A stretch of 64,000 nucleotides of DNA from Chitinophaga pinensis (GTDB lineage Bacteria; Bacteroidota; Bacteroidia; Chitinophagales; Chitinophagaceae): NCBI GenBank assembly GCA_902167325.1, contig LR632930.1, positions 3,596,001 to 3,660,000 of the forward strand, in the 5' to 3' direction. Under the pieces are notes generated by a model, which saw nothing but the letters and a program-made list of their open reading frames with translations, did not search any database and had not been told where the DNA came from. A program made the position numbers and the translations under genes. Positions 32,022 to 42,111 of the stretch are shown here, piece after piece. Numbering within the stretch: the first letter of the stretch is position 1; every line of letters starts with the position of its first letter.

Positions 32022-34769
32022 TTAGAACACGTTATAAGAGTATGTGATATAATACACCCCGCCAATGCCGGGGCTGCCAAAGCCGGTGTAGTAATATTTG
32101 TTCGTCAGGTTTGTTGCGCCGAGTTTGATCCTGCTCTTGATTACTGGCAATTTATAGCTTACCTGTGCATCCAGCACTACATTGGCGTCTATCGTTCCAC
32201 TGGCGAAGCCGATGGAATAGAAGTAGGCCGGGCGGTAGCGGAGACTGGTATTGAACGAGAACAGCTGTTTCTTGCCCATACCTGAATTACCAAACTCGAA
32301 GTTGACTTTCCAGTTGGGTGTGTTAAAATTGTTGATCTGGCTGTTGTTGCGGTTCTTGAGGAAGTCGGACGAGAAGTTCACCTTTGCACCGTAGTTGCGC
32401 GACAGGTCTACACTCACGCTGGCAGCATACCCGTAGGTGTTTACTTTCTCAGCACCATTGTAAGCGATATTATAGGCGATGTATTTGCTGCGGTCTTTAA
32501 AATCTTCCACATTATCCGACCCGGGAGTGTTGGCTACGTTTACATAGCCGATGAAGTTCTTCCAGGTGGAGTAGTATCCCAATACATCGATCAGCACACA
32601 TTTGGCCACGAGGGCAGAGTAGCCCAGTTCAAATGCATCTACTGACTGGGGCTTGATGTCTTTTGCTTCGAATTTCTTCAGCATGGAAGGGTCGTTCGTC
32701 TGGCGGTATTTGTTCACGCTTTCCAGGAGGTAGGGCTGGTACTTATCGAATTTATATTCGCCGTAGAGCAGTCGTGCGGAGCCGCCGGAAGCGTAGGAGT
32801 TATAATCCACAAGGGTGCTTTGAAGTGCCTGTATATTGGAAGGGAAGCTATAGGCGTTCTGGTACGAGAACCGGAGGAAGTGTTCCTTTGTGGTTTCGAA
32901 TACGGCAGAAAGGCGGGAAGTGGTGCGGGGCTTTTCGAACAGGGTGTTCTTATCGAGGCGGAATGCCGCACCCAGCTTCAGCTTGTTGTTGAACATCTTT
33001 TTGGAGAAATGCGCGAAGGCACTGTATTCCGCCACGTCGATGGGACCGTCTTTATCCGGGAAAAGGGTGCCTTCAGAATCCAGTTTGTAGATGCGGTAGT
33101 TTAAGCCGGCAATAACTTCTGCCCATTTCACAAGGCTGGTGAAGTTGTACTGGAACTCAGCGTTGTAGAGTTTGCTGCGATCAAGAAAGAGTGTACCGCC
33201 TTTGGAAGTGGGGATGGCGGAAATACTGTCGCGCAGCCGGTTGAAGTGGGCGCTTCCTGCAAGGGGCCTTCCCTGATCGGCTGCGGCACGGGCTGCGAGG
33301 TGTGCATCGGTAAGTGATTGTCCGCCTGCGAGGGCGGTGATGAGTCCGATGGTATATTGCGGGTACCAGCCATCTCCCGTGTTGCCGTCGTAACTGGGCT
33401 TCCAGGCTTCGTTGATGAGCTGTGCAGTAGGGCTGGCGATGATGGTATTACCTGAGTTTTCGCGGGTGGTATAGGCGCGTACAAACCAATGATCGGCGCG
33501 CAGCTCTGCACGGTACTGGGCCAGTTTGAAGCCGTCCAGTGCGTATCGGGTATCGTTACTGTAAACTGCGGTACCATCGCCAAATGTGCCTGAGAGGATG
33601 GCCTGCAGGCCAGGCTTGATGTTATAGCGCATTTCTGCGTTCACTTTCAGCATTTTGGCATCGTTGCTGAGGTAGCCGTATTCAGGATAACCGGTGCGGG
33701 CCACGTAGTTAGTAGGGTTGGCTAGCAGCGGGTCCACGATAGGAGCTGTGTTCGGGTCCATGGCTTTAATGGCTTCGAGGAAGGGATTGATGTCAACAGA
33801 CGTTTTGCTGCCATAAGAGTTTACGCCGTTGTAATTGGGGTCCGTGTATTTGGAACCGAGACTGTTGGTGTTGCTGGTATCTGCCGCCAGCCAGTCTTTC
33901 GCTTTGGTATACTGGGCATTTACCTTAAAGGCGAAGCGGTCGCTCACCTTGTAAGCCCACCGCAGCGTCCAGTCATAATAAGGTGACGCGCCCATGGGGT
34001 CGTTGCCGGCACCTTTTTTAATGTGGTTAACACCCTGTGTGATCTGGAAGCTGAGGCCCTGGTATTTGAAGGGGTCTTTACCGGTCATGACCAATGTGCC
34101 GTTCAGTCCGCGTGAGCCATAGAGGGCAGAAGAAGCCCCGGAAAGCAATTCGAGGTTGTCTACATCCAGTTCGGTAAGCCCGATGGCGGCACCGAGGGGG
34201 AAGTTGAGTCCGGGTGCCTGGTTGTCCATCCCATCCACTACCTGAGTGAAATTGGTGTTACCGCTGGTGTTGAAACCGCGGGTGGTGATGGTGGTGAAGG
34301 TGAGGGAAGATGTTGTGATGTCTACTCCTTTTAGTCCCTGCAGCATGGAGAAGTAACTGGGCTGGGGGGAGTTGATGACATCTTTGTTGTCGATCCGTTC
34401 GATGGTGACGGGGGATTCAATTTTCCGCTGCACATTTCTGCTGGCGGAAACAACGACCTCTGTTCCAAGGATGGAAGCAGGTACGAGGGCGATATTTAAG
34501 GGCCCCGGACTACTGACCGTTACTTCCTGCGTGGCGTAGCCGACAGAGGAGAAAACAAGGGTCACCGGGAGGGGAGCGCGTAATGTGAAGCGGAAATTCC
34601 CCTGATCATTGGTATAGTCGCCATAGGGCGTGTTACGGGCCTTTACGGATACCGCAGGCACCGTTTCTCCCGTTTGGCTGTTCTTTACCTTACCCGACAG
34701 CACGTGTTGGGCAGGCAGATTCCAGGCTGATAGCATGGCTATCGAGAACAGTAGCATCAGTTTGTACAT
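32022..34769 (-). CDS. TonB-dependent outer-membrane receptor
   Basis: 915 residues. A signal peptide (MYKLMLLFSIAMLSAWNLPAQ) and a CarboxypepD-reg-like domain (HVLSGKVKNSQTGETVPAVSVKARNT) come first. The plug follows (SPVTIERIDNKDVINSPQPSYFSMLQGLKGVDITTS; LELLSGASSALYGSRGLNG), then a 22-strand-type barrel. It is not a SusC (no SusD partner). It is first in a three-gene operon with the beta-helix and cytochrome lipoproteins, so the imported compound is probably processed by them; the ligand is unknown. Confidence 0.92.
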   Translation of the reverse strand: MYKLMLLFSIAMLSAWNLPAQHVLSGKVKNSQTGETVPAVSVKARNTPYGDYTNDQGNFRFTLRAPLPVTLVFSSVGYATQEVTVSSPGPLNIALVPASILGTEVVVSASRNVQRKIESPVTIERIDNKDVINSPQPSYFSMLQGLKGVDITTSSLTFTTITTRGFNTSGNTNFTQVVDGMDNQAPGLNFPLGAAIGLTELDVDNLELLSGASSALYGSRGLNGTLVMTGKDPFKYQGLSFQITQGVNHIKKGAGNDPMGASPYYDWTLRWAYKVSDRFAFKVNAQYTKAKDWLAADTSNTNSLGSKYTDPNYNGVNSYGSKTSVDINPFLEAIKAMDPNTAPIVDPLLANPTNYVARTGYPEYGYLSNDAKMLKVNAEMRYNIKPGLQAILSGTFGDGTAVYSNDTRYALDGFKLAQYRAELRADHWFVRAYTTRENSGNTIIASPTAQLINEAWKPSYDGNTGDGWYPQYTIGLITALAGGQSLTDAHLAARAAADQGRPLAGSAHFNRLRDSISAIPTSKGGTLFLDRSKLYNAEFQYNFTSLVKWAEVIAGLNYRIYKLDSEGTLFPDKDGPIDVAEYSAFAHFSKKMFNNKLKLGAAFRLDKNTLFEKPRTTSRLSAVFETTKEHFLRFSYQNAYSFPSNIQALQSTLVDYNSYASGGSARLLYGEYKFDKYQPYLLESVNKYRQTNDPSMLKKFEAKDIKPQSVDAFELGYSALVAKCVLIDVLGYYSTWKNFIGYVNVANTPGSDNVEDFKDRSKYIAYNIAYNGAEKVNTYGYAASVSVDLSRNYGAKVNFSSDFLKNRNNSQINNFNTPNWKVNFEFGNSGMGKKQLFSFNTSLRYRPAYFYSIGFASGTIDANVVLDAQVSYKLPVIKSRIKLGATNLTNKYYYTGFGSPGIGGVYYITYSYNVF

Positions 34770-34880
34770 GGGCGAAGTTATTTTGGTTGGGATGGTAAAG
34801 GCGATATTATGCTTTTACCATGCACCGCCTGCCTGTACAATGCTGTTTCGGGGTGAAGGGAAGGGGTTGCGGGGTGAAAA

Positions 34881-35774
34881 TCAGGAATCCGGGGTGAATT
34901 TCTGCTGAAACTGGGGCAGATAACTGGCGGATACCGGTACCGGGCAATCGTCCATTCCTTCAAGCAGCAGGTAATGTCCCTTCGCGTTTTTCTTGAATAA
35001 CAGCACGTTGGATATATTTACCATGTAAGAACGGTGCGCCCGTGCCACACCATGGGCTGCCAGCTGCGGCTCCAGCTTCTTCAGGGACGAACGGACCAGT
35101 TCCTTCTTCACTTCCTGCCCGTTCCGGTAAAAAACATGCACGTAATTGTCTTCCGCCTTCACCATAATAAGGCTTGAAGGCGGGAGGCTGAGTGCCAGTT
35201 TATCATATTCATCCCGGATAAGGAGGGTATCTTTTTCTTTCTCCCGGTCTTCCGCAGGTGCCAGCACAATATCCTTCAGCCGGGCGGCGGAGGCACGGCT
35301 CTGGAACCAGAGGAGGGCAATAGAGTATGGAAGGGCTATTACACCGAAACCATATTTCCAGGTATCCCAGTATTCGAGCCAGGAAAAGGTGAGGTAACTG
35401 TGGAGGGAAACATTAACAATGTTAACGATGCCCGCTACAAGAATAGTTTCGCCAAGGAACCAGGCGAGGAACTGCCAGTGGGTGAGCGGCTTGCTGCCTT
35501 TCAGTTTTATCAGCAGAAACTGGGAGATGCCCAACGCTGCGATGCCGCTGCAGGAAAAGGCGCCAAAAGCACCCGTAACCCCAAATGGACCGCCTTCATA
35601 CCACTGGTTCATGTTGAAAGGCGTAAACACGTACATGAAAAGAAAACTGAAACTGCCGCAGAAAAGGATGAGCAGCAGCCGGTTGCCTACCGGCTCCAGT
35701 AATTGGAAAGGGGCAGACAGCCAGGCCGGAACAGCCGGCAGGCCTTTGGCGGGTAATATGAGCGTATCTTTCAT
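34881..35774 (-). CDS. membrane LytTR-type transcriptional regulator
   Basis: 297 residues. About four hydrophobic helices occupy residues 30-155. A linker with EDREKEKDTLLIRDEYDKLAL leads to a LytTR DNA-binding domain from about 195 (IMVKAEDNYVHVFYRNGQEVKKELVRSSLKKLEPQLAAHGVARAHRSYMVNISNV). No receiver domain is present, so it may sense at the membrane. It lies 111 bases upstream of the TonB receptor gene on the same strand and is its likely regulator. Confidence 0.87.
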   Translation of the reverse strand: MKDTLILPAKGLPAVPAWLSAPFQLLEPVGNRLLLILFCGSFSFLFMYVFTPFNMNQWYEGGPFGVTGAFGAFSCSGIAALGISQFLLIKLKGSKPLTHWQFLAWFLGETILVAGIVNIVNVSLHSYLTFSWLEYWDTWKYGFGVIALPYSIALLWFQSRASAARLKDIVLAPAEDREKEKDTLLIRDEYDKLALSLPPSSLIMVKAEDNYVHVFYRNGQEVKKELVRSSLKKLEPQLAAHGVARAHRSYMVNISNVLLFKKNAKGHYLLLEGMDDCPVPVSASYLPQFQQKFTPDS

Positions 35775-35878
35775 AATCCGTGGATTGTACCGTTAATTTA
35801 TCGATCTTTTTCGAAATTCCACTACTCACGTCTCCCCGTTATTTTTATCGTACCTTTACGGCCGAATTTCAATAATAT

Positions 35879-36715
35879 ATGTACAAGGTTGGCGAGTATA
35901 ATCAGCTGAATGTCAAAAAAGAGACAGATTTCGGCGTATATCTGGACGGTGGCGGAGAAACGGAAATCCTCCTTCCCAAACGCTATGTTCCCGAAGGCAC
36001 CCGCCCCGGAGACGAGCTTACCGTTTTCCTCTATCACGATTCCGAAAACAGGCTGATCGCCACTACCGACAAGCCGAAAGGCATCGTGGGCGATATCATT
36101 TCCCTCACCGTGGTAGACACTACCCATCAGGGAGCGTTCCTCGATTGGGGGCTTGCCAAAGATCTGTTCGTTCCCCTTTCCCAGCAGTTATCCAAAATGC
36201 AGAAAGGGCAGGATTACCTCGTAAGGATCTACCTCGATGAGCTTACCGGCCGTGTAGCCGCAACAGAAAAGATCGATCCGTACCTCAGCAATGATCCGCT
36301 GACCGTACTGGAGAAAGATGCGGTAGACCTTGTTATTTACCGCCGGTCGGACATCGGGTTTATTACCATCATTAATAACCGCCACACCGGAGTACTGCAC
36401 TATTCCGACGTTTTCCGCACCCTCGATATTGGCGACCGCCTGAAAGGTTTCGTGAAAGCCGTGAAGGAAGATGGCAAAGTAGACGTGGCTCCGGGCCAGT
36501 CGGGCTTCAACCGTACGGAAGATGAATCGGACCTGCTATTGCGCCTGCTCCGTGAGAACGACGGGTATTTGCCTTACCACGATAAATCTGATCCTGATGA
36601 GATCCGTGCGTTTTTCGGCATGAGCAAGAAAACCTTCAAAATGACGGTAGGCACGCTCTACAAGCAACAAAAAATTGAACTGACCAAAACCGGCATCAAG
36701 CTGATCGAAGAATAA
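35879..36715 (+). CDS. cvfB: CvfB-like S1 RNA-binding protein
   Basis: 278 residues. MYKVGEYNQLNVKKETDFGVYLDGGGETEILLPKRYVPEG and the next repeat GIVGDIISLTVVDTTHQGAFLDWGLAKDLFVPLSQQ are the tandem S1-like OB folds of the CvfB/YitL family. A C-terminal winged helix follows (IRAFFGMSKKTFKMTVGTLYKQQKIEL). It binds RNA and modulates gene expression post-transcriptionally in Firmicutes; the role here is inferred. It lies 10 bases before the SRPBCC gene and probably heads a three-gene operon. Confidence 0.85.
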   Translation: MYKVGEYNQLNVKKETDFGVYLDGGGETEILLPKRYVPEGTRPGDELTVFLYHDSENRLIATTDKPKGIVGDIISLTVVDTTHQGAFLDWGLAKDLFVPLSQQLSKMQKGQDYLVRIYLDELTGRVAATEKIDPYLSNDPLTVLEKDAVDLVIYRRSDIGFITIINNRHTGVLHYSDVFRTLDIGDRLKGFVKAVKEDGKVDVAPGQSGFNRTEDESDLLLRLLRENDGYLPYHDKSDPDEIRAFFGMSKKTFKMTVGTLYKQQKIELTKTGIKLIEE

Positions 36716-36725
36716 ACCGCCCAGT

Positions 36726-37106
36726 ATGAAAGACTTTAAGCAACATTTCGTGATCCCCGCACCTCCTGAAGATGTTTACCAGGCGCTTACCCGCGAAGCC
36801 ACCATACGGTTGTGGACGGGTGATGTGGCAGAGATGAGTACAGAACCCGGTTCTGAATTCTCCCTGTGGGATGGCAGCATTGCCGGCCGTAACCTGGAGT
36901 TTGAAGAAGGGCGGAAGCTGGTACAGGAGTGGTACTTCGGTGAACAGGAACCCGCTTCCATCGTAACGATTATTCTGCATCCCCATAAGAAAGGCACCTC
37001 GGCAGAGCTGCGCCATAGTAACATCCCCGACGAAGCGTATGACGATATCGTGGAAGGCTGGCGCGATGCTTATTTCGGTTCACTGATCGAATTCTATGAA
37101 GACTAG
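36726..37106 (+). CDS. START-like SRPBCC domain protein
   Basis: 126 residues, KDFKQHFVIPAPPEDVYQALTREATIRLWTG then SLWDGSIAGRNLEFEEGRKLVQEWYFGEQ and a C-terminal helix IVEGWRDAYFGSLIEFYED. The AHSA1-like layout is complete and no signal is present. It overlaps the next gene by 11 bases, evidence for translational coupling within the CvfB operon. Ligand unknown. Confidence 0.87.
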   Translation: MKDFKQHFVIPAPPEDVYQALTREATIRLWTGDVAEMSTEPGSEFSLWDGSIAGRNLEFEEGRKLVQEWYFGEQEPASIVTIILHPHKKGTSAELRHSNIPDEAYDDIVEGWRDAYFGSLIEFYED

Positions 37107-37596
37107 CAAGTCGGAGATCAAGCCGGTTACAGTGAATGAGCTGAAGAAAGAAATGCTCTCACTGCCACAGGCCGAGCTGGTAGAGATGTGCCTCCGGCTG
37201 GCTAAATTCAAGAAAGAGAATAAAGAACTGCTCAGCTACCTGCTGTTTGATGCCTCGTACCCCGAAACGTACCTCGACCAGGTGCGGGGGTACATCGATA
37301 TGGAATTCGACGGAATGGGGACTACGCAGGCCTATCAGGCCAAGAAAACCGTGCGCAAGATCCTTCGTGTTACCAATAAACACATCCGCTTTACCCAATC
37401 TAAAACCGCGGAAATAGAATTACTCCTGCATTTCTGCAAGAAGCTTCGCCGCGCGGGGGATTTACTGAAGAACAGTGTGCAGCTGAGTAACCTGTATTTC
37501 CAGCAGCTGCGCAAGATCGATAAAACGATCGCTGCCCAGCATGAAGACCTTCAGTACGACTATCGCCGCCAGCTGGATGCGCTGATGAAGGTCTGA
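37096..37596 (+). CDS. hypothetical helical protein
   Basis: 166 residues, strongly alpha-helical and basic (KKEMLSLPQAELVEMCLRLAKFKKENKELLSYLLFD; AEIELLLHFCKKLRRAGDLL; YFQQLRKIDKTIAAQHEDLQYDYRRQLDALMKV). No signal peptide and no family that I recognise. Its start overlaps the preceding SRPBCC gene, so it is the last gene of that operon. Confidence 0.75.
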   Translation: MKTSKSEIKPVTVNELKKEMLSLPQAELVEMCLRLAKFKKENKELLSYLLFDASYPETYLDQVRGYIDMEFDGMGTTQAYQAKKTVRKILRVTNKHIRFTQSKTAEIELLLHFCKKLRRAGDLLKNSVQLSNLYFQQLRKIDKTIAAQHEDLQYDYRRQLDALMKV

Positions 37597-37701
37597 TCTA
37601 ACCCCTGCTTTGAATTACGTTTGAATACGGATGCCCCGGAAGTGAGAAAAGGTTTACTTTAGGAAAGTTAATTCCATTTACCTCATATAAACCCTCCTGT
37701 T

Positions 37702-38889
37702 ATGAAGTTCCCGGCTTGTATCGCTATTACCTGCTTCCTTTCCCTGCTGCTTCCTCAACATACCTTTGCCCAACAAACTGTGCGTGCCCGTGATCTGGGT
37801 ATACCTTTTCCCGGAAAAACCGGCATTTTCAATGCCATTACGGATGTGCCCGGCGTAAAAGTGGGGCTAACGACCCTTATTTCCGGCGAAGGCAATCTGC
37901 AGACCGGGAAAGGACCTGTGCGCACCGGAGTTACTGCGATCCTGCCGCGCGGTAATACCTATGATCCTGTATTTGCCGGATGGTTTGCGCTCAATGGGAA
38001 CGGTGAAATGACGGGTACCACCTGGATATCAGAATCCGGGTTCATGGAAGGTCCCATCACTATTACCAATACCCATTCCGTTGGCCTGGTGCGTGATGCA
38101 GTGGTGGAATGGCAGTATAATCACCATCATTTTTTACCGCTGGAGGAAACCGACGGATTGTTCTGGGCGCTTCCCATTGTTGCAGAAACGTACGACGGCA
38201 TGCTGAATGATATCAATGGCATGCATATCAAAAAGGAGCATGTTTTTATGGCGCTGGATAGTGCTAAGTCAGGGCCGGTAGCAGAGGGCAGTGTTGGTGG
38301 GGGAACGGGAATGGTAAGCCATGGCTTTAAGGCAGGTACCGGAACAGCATCGCGGGTAGTACGCGTGGGTGATACCACTTATACAGTGGGAGTGCTGGTA
38401 CAGGCTAATCATGGAGGGAGGCAGCAATTTACAATTGCCGGGGTGCCTGCGGGGCCGGAGATCAAAGCATCTAAATGGAAGATGAAGTTCGGGGAAATTA
38501 AACCCGGAACCGGTTCCATTATAGTGATTGTGGCTACCGACGCTCCGTTGCTGCCGCATCAGCTGAATCGTATTGCCCGCCGGGTACCTATTGGCATCGG
38601 CAAAGTGGGTGGCCATGGTGAAAATACTTCGGGAGATATTTTCCTGGCCTTCAGTACGGCCAATCCGAAAGCCTCCCGGCGCGATGTTGCTCCGAAGCTG
38701 GACATGGTTCCCAACGATCATATGGACCCGCTGTTCTACGCCACTGCACAAGCCACGGAAGAAGCGATCCTCAATGCCATTGTTGCCGGGCGAGACATGA
38801 CCGGCATTAACGGAAACTTTGTGCCCGGGCTGCCACATGATGAAGTGGTACGCCTGCTCAAAAAGTATAACCGCTATGCGGAAAAGTAA
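37702..38889 (+). CDS. P1 family (DmpA-type) autoprocessing aminopeptidase
   Basis: 395 residues with a signal peptide (ends QHTFAQ). VRARDLGIPFPGKTGIFNAITDVPGVKVGLTTLISG is the P1/DmpA opening. The autocleavage and catalytic site is Gly271-Ser272 in KPGTGSIIVIVATDAPL, where Ser272 becomes the N-terminal nucleophile, followed by RIARRVPIGIGKVGGHGENTSGDIFLAFSTAN. The family releases N-terminal D- or L-amino acids or beta-amino acids. Expected in the periplasm. Single gene. Confidence 0.92.
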   Translation: MKFPACIAITCFLSLLLPQHTFAQQTVRARDLGIPFPGKTGIFNAITDVPGVKVGLTTLISGEGNLQTGKGPVRTGVTAILPRGNTYDPVFAGWFALNGNGEMTGTTWISESGFMEGPITITNTHSVGLVRDAVVEWQYNHHHFLPLEETDGLFWALPIVAETYDGMLNDINGMHIKKEHVFMALDSAKSGPVAEGSVGGGTGMVSHGFKAGTGTASRVVRVGDTTYTVGVLVQANHGGRQQFTIAGVPAGPEIKASKWKMKFGEIKPGTGSIIVIVATDAPLLPHQLNRIARRVPIGIGKVGGHGENTSGDIFLAFSTANPKASRRDVAPKLDMVPNDHMDPLFYATAQATEEAILNAIVAGRDMTGINGNFVPGLPHDEVVRLLKKYNRYAEK

Positions 38890-39016
38890 TCACTAGAAAG
38901 TGGAAATAAAGAAGATGGGAAACGGGACCAATTGATTCGTTGTTTTCAATACAGAAAATTCAAAACACCCTAATTATTTTTTTCTTTTATCTTGGAGTCT
39001 GTTAAACATCAAGCTT

Positions 39017-39853
39017 ATGATTTCACGTAGAAACTTTCTGGAGCTTTCCCTCAAAAGCATTGTACTCATCGGCGCAGGTTCCACCCTGCAATCCTTTGCT
39101 CCCGGCGGGTTTGTACTGCCGCCACGTAAAAAGGTGAAGCTCCGTTTCGCCCTTGCATCCGACGGGCATTATGGCCAGCCTAAAACTGCTTTTGATGACA
39201 ACCATAGCAACATGGTGCAGCTACTGAATGCAGAAGCTTCCGGAAGAGGACTGGATTTCTCCGTCATCAACGGCGATGTTTTTCACGACGATCCCAAACT
39301 TATCCATCCCGCCAAAGCAGCATGGGATAAACTCTCCATGAAATACTACGTTTCTCACGGCAACCACGATAAAATTCCGGAGCCGGAATGGGAAAAGGTA
39401 TTCGGTACCGCATGGCATTTTGATTTCCGCGAAGGGAATAATGCTTTCATCGTACTGAACACGGCTGATGTTACCGGTAAATACATTTGTCCGGATCTTG
39501 ACTGGACGCGTGCCGCACTCGCCAGGCATAAAGAGGCGAAGCAACTCTTCGTCATCATGCACATCACCCCCGTTAAATGGACGGAACATGGCATCGACTG
39601 TCCTGAGCTGATTGAGATGTTCTCTGCCCAGAAAAATCTCAAAGCAGTATTCCACGGGCACGATCATGCGGAAGACGGTATGAAGGAAAAGAACGGTAAA
39701 CACTTCTTCTTCGACGGCCACCTCGGCGGCAGCTGGGGCACTCCTTATTTCGGATATCGTATCGTGGAAGTACTCAACAATGGTGAAATACTCTGCTATC
39801 AGGTGAACCCCAAAGTGAAGGTGCCTGTCAATTCCCACACCGTAGCCCGATAA
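39017..39853 (+). CDS. exported metallophosphoesterase
   Basis: 278 residues. MISRRNFLELSLKSIVLIGAG is a twin-arginine-type signal (SRRNFLEL). The motif order is ASDGHYGQP, INGDVFHDDP, SHGNHD, MHITPV and FHGHDHAEDG, which is complete for a calcineurin-like phosphoesterase with two metal ions. The substrate is unknown. Tat export fits a metalloenzyme that folds before export. It precedes the GH31 gene by 89 bases. Confidence 0.88.
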   Translation: MISRRNFLELSLKSIVLIGAGSTLQSFAPGGFVLPPRKKVKLRFALASDGHYGQPKTAFDDNHSNMVQLLNAEASGRGLDFSVINGDVFHDDPKLIHPAKAAWDKLSMKYYVSHGNHDKIPEPEWEKVFGTAWHFDFREGNNAFIVLNTADVTGKYICPDLDWTRAALARHKEAKQLFVIMHITPVKWTEHGIDCPELIEMFSAQKNLKAVFHGHDHAEDGMKEKNGKHFFFDGHLGGSWGTPYFGYRIVEVLNNGEILCYQVNPKVKVPVNSHTVAR

Positions 39854-39942
39854 GCAATATTTTCACCGTCTTTGGCTGAATCTTCACCTTGGAGCGGCAA
39901 GTCCGTATTATCTGATTATCTTTTGGTTCAATATCCACGAGT

Positions 39943-42084
39943 ATGAACATCAGATTTTCATTGCCGCTGCTGACGGGGCTTTTATGCCTGTCTACAGCCC
40001 TGAGCGCCCAGCTTCAATGGCGCGAAGTAATGCCCGGTGTCTGGAAGGGGACCGCAGGCGTGCCCGAGAAGGTTACCCTCCTCGGAATCGCTGCTGCCAC
40101 GCCAGACAGTACCGCCCTCCGGCAACTCCCTTCTTCACCTTTCCCCCTTGATCCCGGAGATATCAGCGTAAAGCTTTCCGATGGCAAAGTGTACCTGCGA
40201 TTCCCCCTGGAAAGGAATGAACAGATCTTCGGCCTCGGCCTCAACTTTAAAACCGTAAACCAGCGTGGCCGCGTAAGCCAGCTGCATATGGACCATTACG
40301 GCGGGAAAGATGACGGCCGTACCCATGCTCCCGTACCCTTGTACATTTCCTCACGCGGGTATGGCGTACTGGTGGATGCCGCACGGTACATCACCGTATA
40401 CGCCGGTACCGCAGTGCGTACCGACACGAAGAACCCTCCCGTATTGCATGACCGTAATGGCAACAAACAATGGGAATCACAACCCTATTCCGATGCCGTA
40501 GAAATGCTGGTGCCCGCTGCCGGGGCAGAGATCTATATTTTTGCCGGTCCTACCGCGATGAATGCCGTGCAGCGTTACAATCTCTTTAACGGCGGTGGTT
40601 ATCTCCCTCCCAAATGGGGGCTGGGCTTTACACAACGTGTACCAACACTGTATAGTCAGGATGATATTATCCGTGAGGCGAAGGAGTTCGAGGAACATAA
40701 GTTTCCGCTGGACTTCATCGGCGTGGAACCCGGTTGGCATTCTATGTCTTATCCCTGCACTTTCGAGTGGGATAGCAAGCGTTTTCCTGACCCCGCAGGA
40801 TTCATCAATAAGCTATCCGGAATGGGCATAAAAGCCAATCTCTGGATAAACCCTTACGTTTCACCCAAAAGCAGCCTATATGCGCCTGTAAAGCCCCTTT
40901 CCGGGACACATACGGTATGGAACGGACTCGTACCTGATTTTACCCTGCCGCAGGCAAAGGCGCTTTTCAGGGAGCATTTCCTCAAACACCATATCAAACT
41001 GGGTGTGAGCGGATATAAAATGGATGAGAATGACGGGTTCGACAAATGGCTCTGGCCCGATGTGGCTACCTTCCCTTCCGGCACCTCCGCTGAGCAGATG
41101 CGGCAGATTTATGGCCTTGCCATGCAGCAGATGACGGACGAATGGTACCGGGAACAGAACCGGCGAACCTATGGACTGGTACGCGCATCCAACGCAGGCG
41201 CCAGCCGCTTCCCCTATGTGATCTATAACGATTATTATTCCCATCGCGACTTCATTACCGCACTGGTCAACAGCAGCTTTATCGGAGTGCTCTGGACGCC
41301 GGAAGTGCGTGCTTCTGAATCCGCAGAAGAGTGGGTTAGGAGGATGCAATCGGTCTGCTTTTCTCCCATGGCCATGCTGAATGCATGGGCCGATGGTACC
41401 AAACCATGGTCGTTCCCGGAAGTGGAAAACGCCGTGCAGGAAGTAGCTATGCTACGGATGCAGCTGCTGCCTTATATCTATTCTACTTTCGCCCAGTACC
41501 GTTTCGAAGGCAAGCCTCCATTCCGGTCTATGAACCTGATAGACGGATTTGCCTACGAATCCCAGGTAAGCGGCGGCAAGTTGGATGCTACCCTGAACCC
41601 TTATGAAGCCAAAACACGTTCCGAACTGAAGGATCAGTATATGATGGGCGACAATATCATTGTGGCACCTTTCTTTGCCGGCGATTCCAGCCGGAAAGTG
41701 TATCTGCCTAAAGGCAAATGGTACGATTTCTATACGGGAGAACTGGCAGGGGAAGACGGCGTTATTACTGTTAAATCGCGCCTCGACAGAATACCGCTCT
41801 TCGTACGTGACGGCGGACTGATCCCTATGATTCCCCCGCGCAGGCAGGCGCCACCTCCGGGAGAAAAGCTGCCCCTCGAAGTGCGGGTGTATGGCAGTAC
41901 CCCCGGCTCCTTTGAACTGTATGACGATGATGGGAATACCTTCGACTTTGAACGTGGGCAATTCTCGAAAGTTTCACTCAAAGCTGCTGACGGCAAGGGA
42001 AGTATGGATAAACCGAAGGCAGGGAAACCATTTGGCTATGCCTCCAAAGTAAAATGGACCTTCATGACCGCACAGGTGAAATAA
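39943..42084 (+). CDS. glycoside hydrolase family 31 (alpha-glucosidase/alpha-xylosidase type)
   Basis: 713 residues with a signal peptide (MNIRFSLPLLTGLLCLSTALSAQ). An N-terminal beta-sandwich (FGLGLNFKTVNQRGR) and a TIM barrel are visible. The nucleophile is Asp361 in YKMDEND. Asp430 in YNDYYSHRDF is in the acid/base region. The C-terminal domains end in a DUF5110-like strand set (PLEVRVYGSTPGSFELYDDDGNTFDFERG). It releases alpha-linked glucose, xylose or galactose from oligosaccharides; the sugar is undecided. A separate transcript ends in the hairpin at 42112. Confidence 0.9.
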   Translation: MNIRFSLPLLTGLLCLSTALSAQLQWREVMPGVWKGTAGVPEKVTLLGIAAATPDSTALRQLPSSPFPLDPGDISVKLSDGKVYLRFPLERNEQIFGLGLNFKTVNQRGRVSQLHMDHYGGKDDGRTHAPVPLYISSRGYGVLVDAARYITVYAGTAVRTDTKNPPVLHDRNGNKQWESQPYSDAVEMLVPAAGAEIYIFAGPTAMNAVQRYNLFNGGGYLPPKWGLGFTQRVPTLYSQDDIIREAKEFEEHKFPLDFIGVEPGWHSMSYPCTFEWDSKRFPDPAGFINKLSGMGIKANLWINPYVSPKSSLYAPVKPLSGTHTVWNGLVPDFTLPQAKALFREHFLKHHIKLGVSGYKMDENDGFDKWLWPDVATFPSGTSAEQMRQIYGLAMQQMTDEWYREQNRRTYGLVRASNAGASRFPYVIYNDYYSHRDFITALVNSSFIGVLWTPEVRASESAEEWVRRMQSVCFSPMAMLNAWADGTKPWSFPEVENAVQEVAMLRMQLLPYIYSTFAQYRFEGKPPFRSMNLIDGFAYESQVSGGKLDATLNPYEAKTRSELKDQYMMGDNIIVAPFFAGDSSRKVYLPKGKWYDFYTGELAGEDGVITVKSRLDRIPLFVRDGGLIPMIPPRRQAPPPGEKLPLEVRVYGSTPGSFELYDDDGNTFDFERGQFSKVSLKAADGKGSMDKPKAGKPFGYASKVKWTFMTAQVK

Positions 42085-42111
42085 TGCGCCTTTTATCCCT
42101 TTGATATGGCA

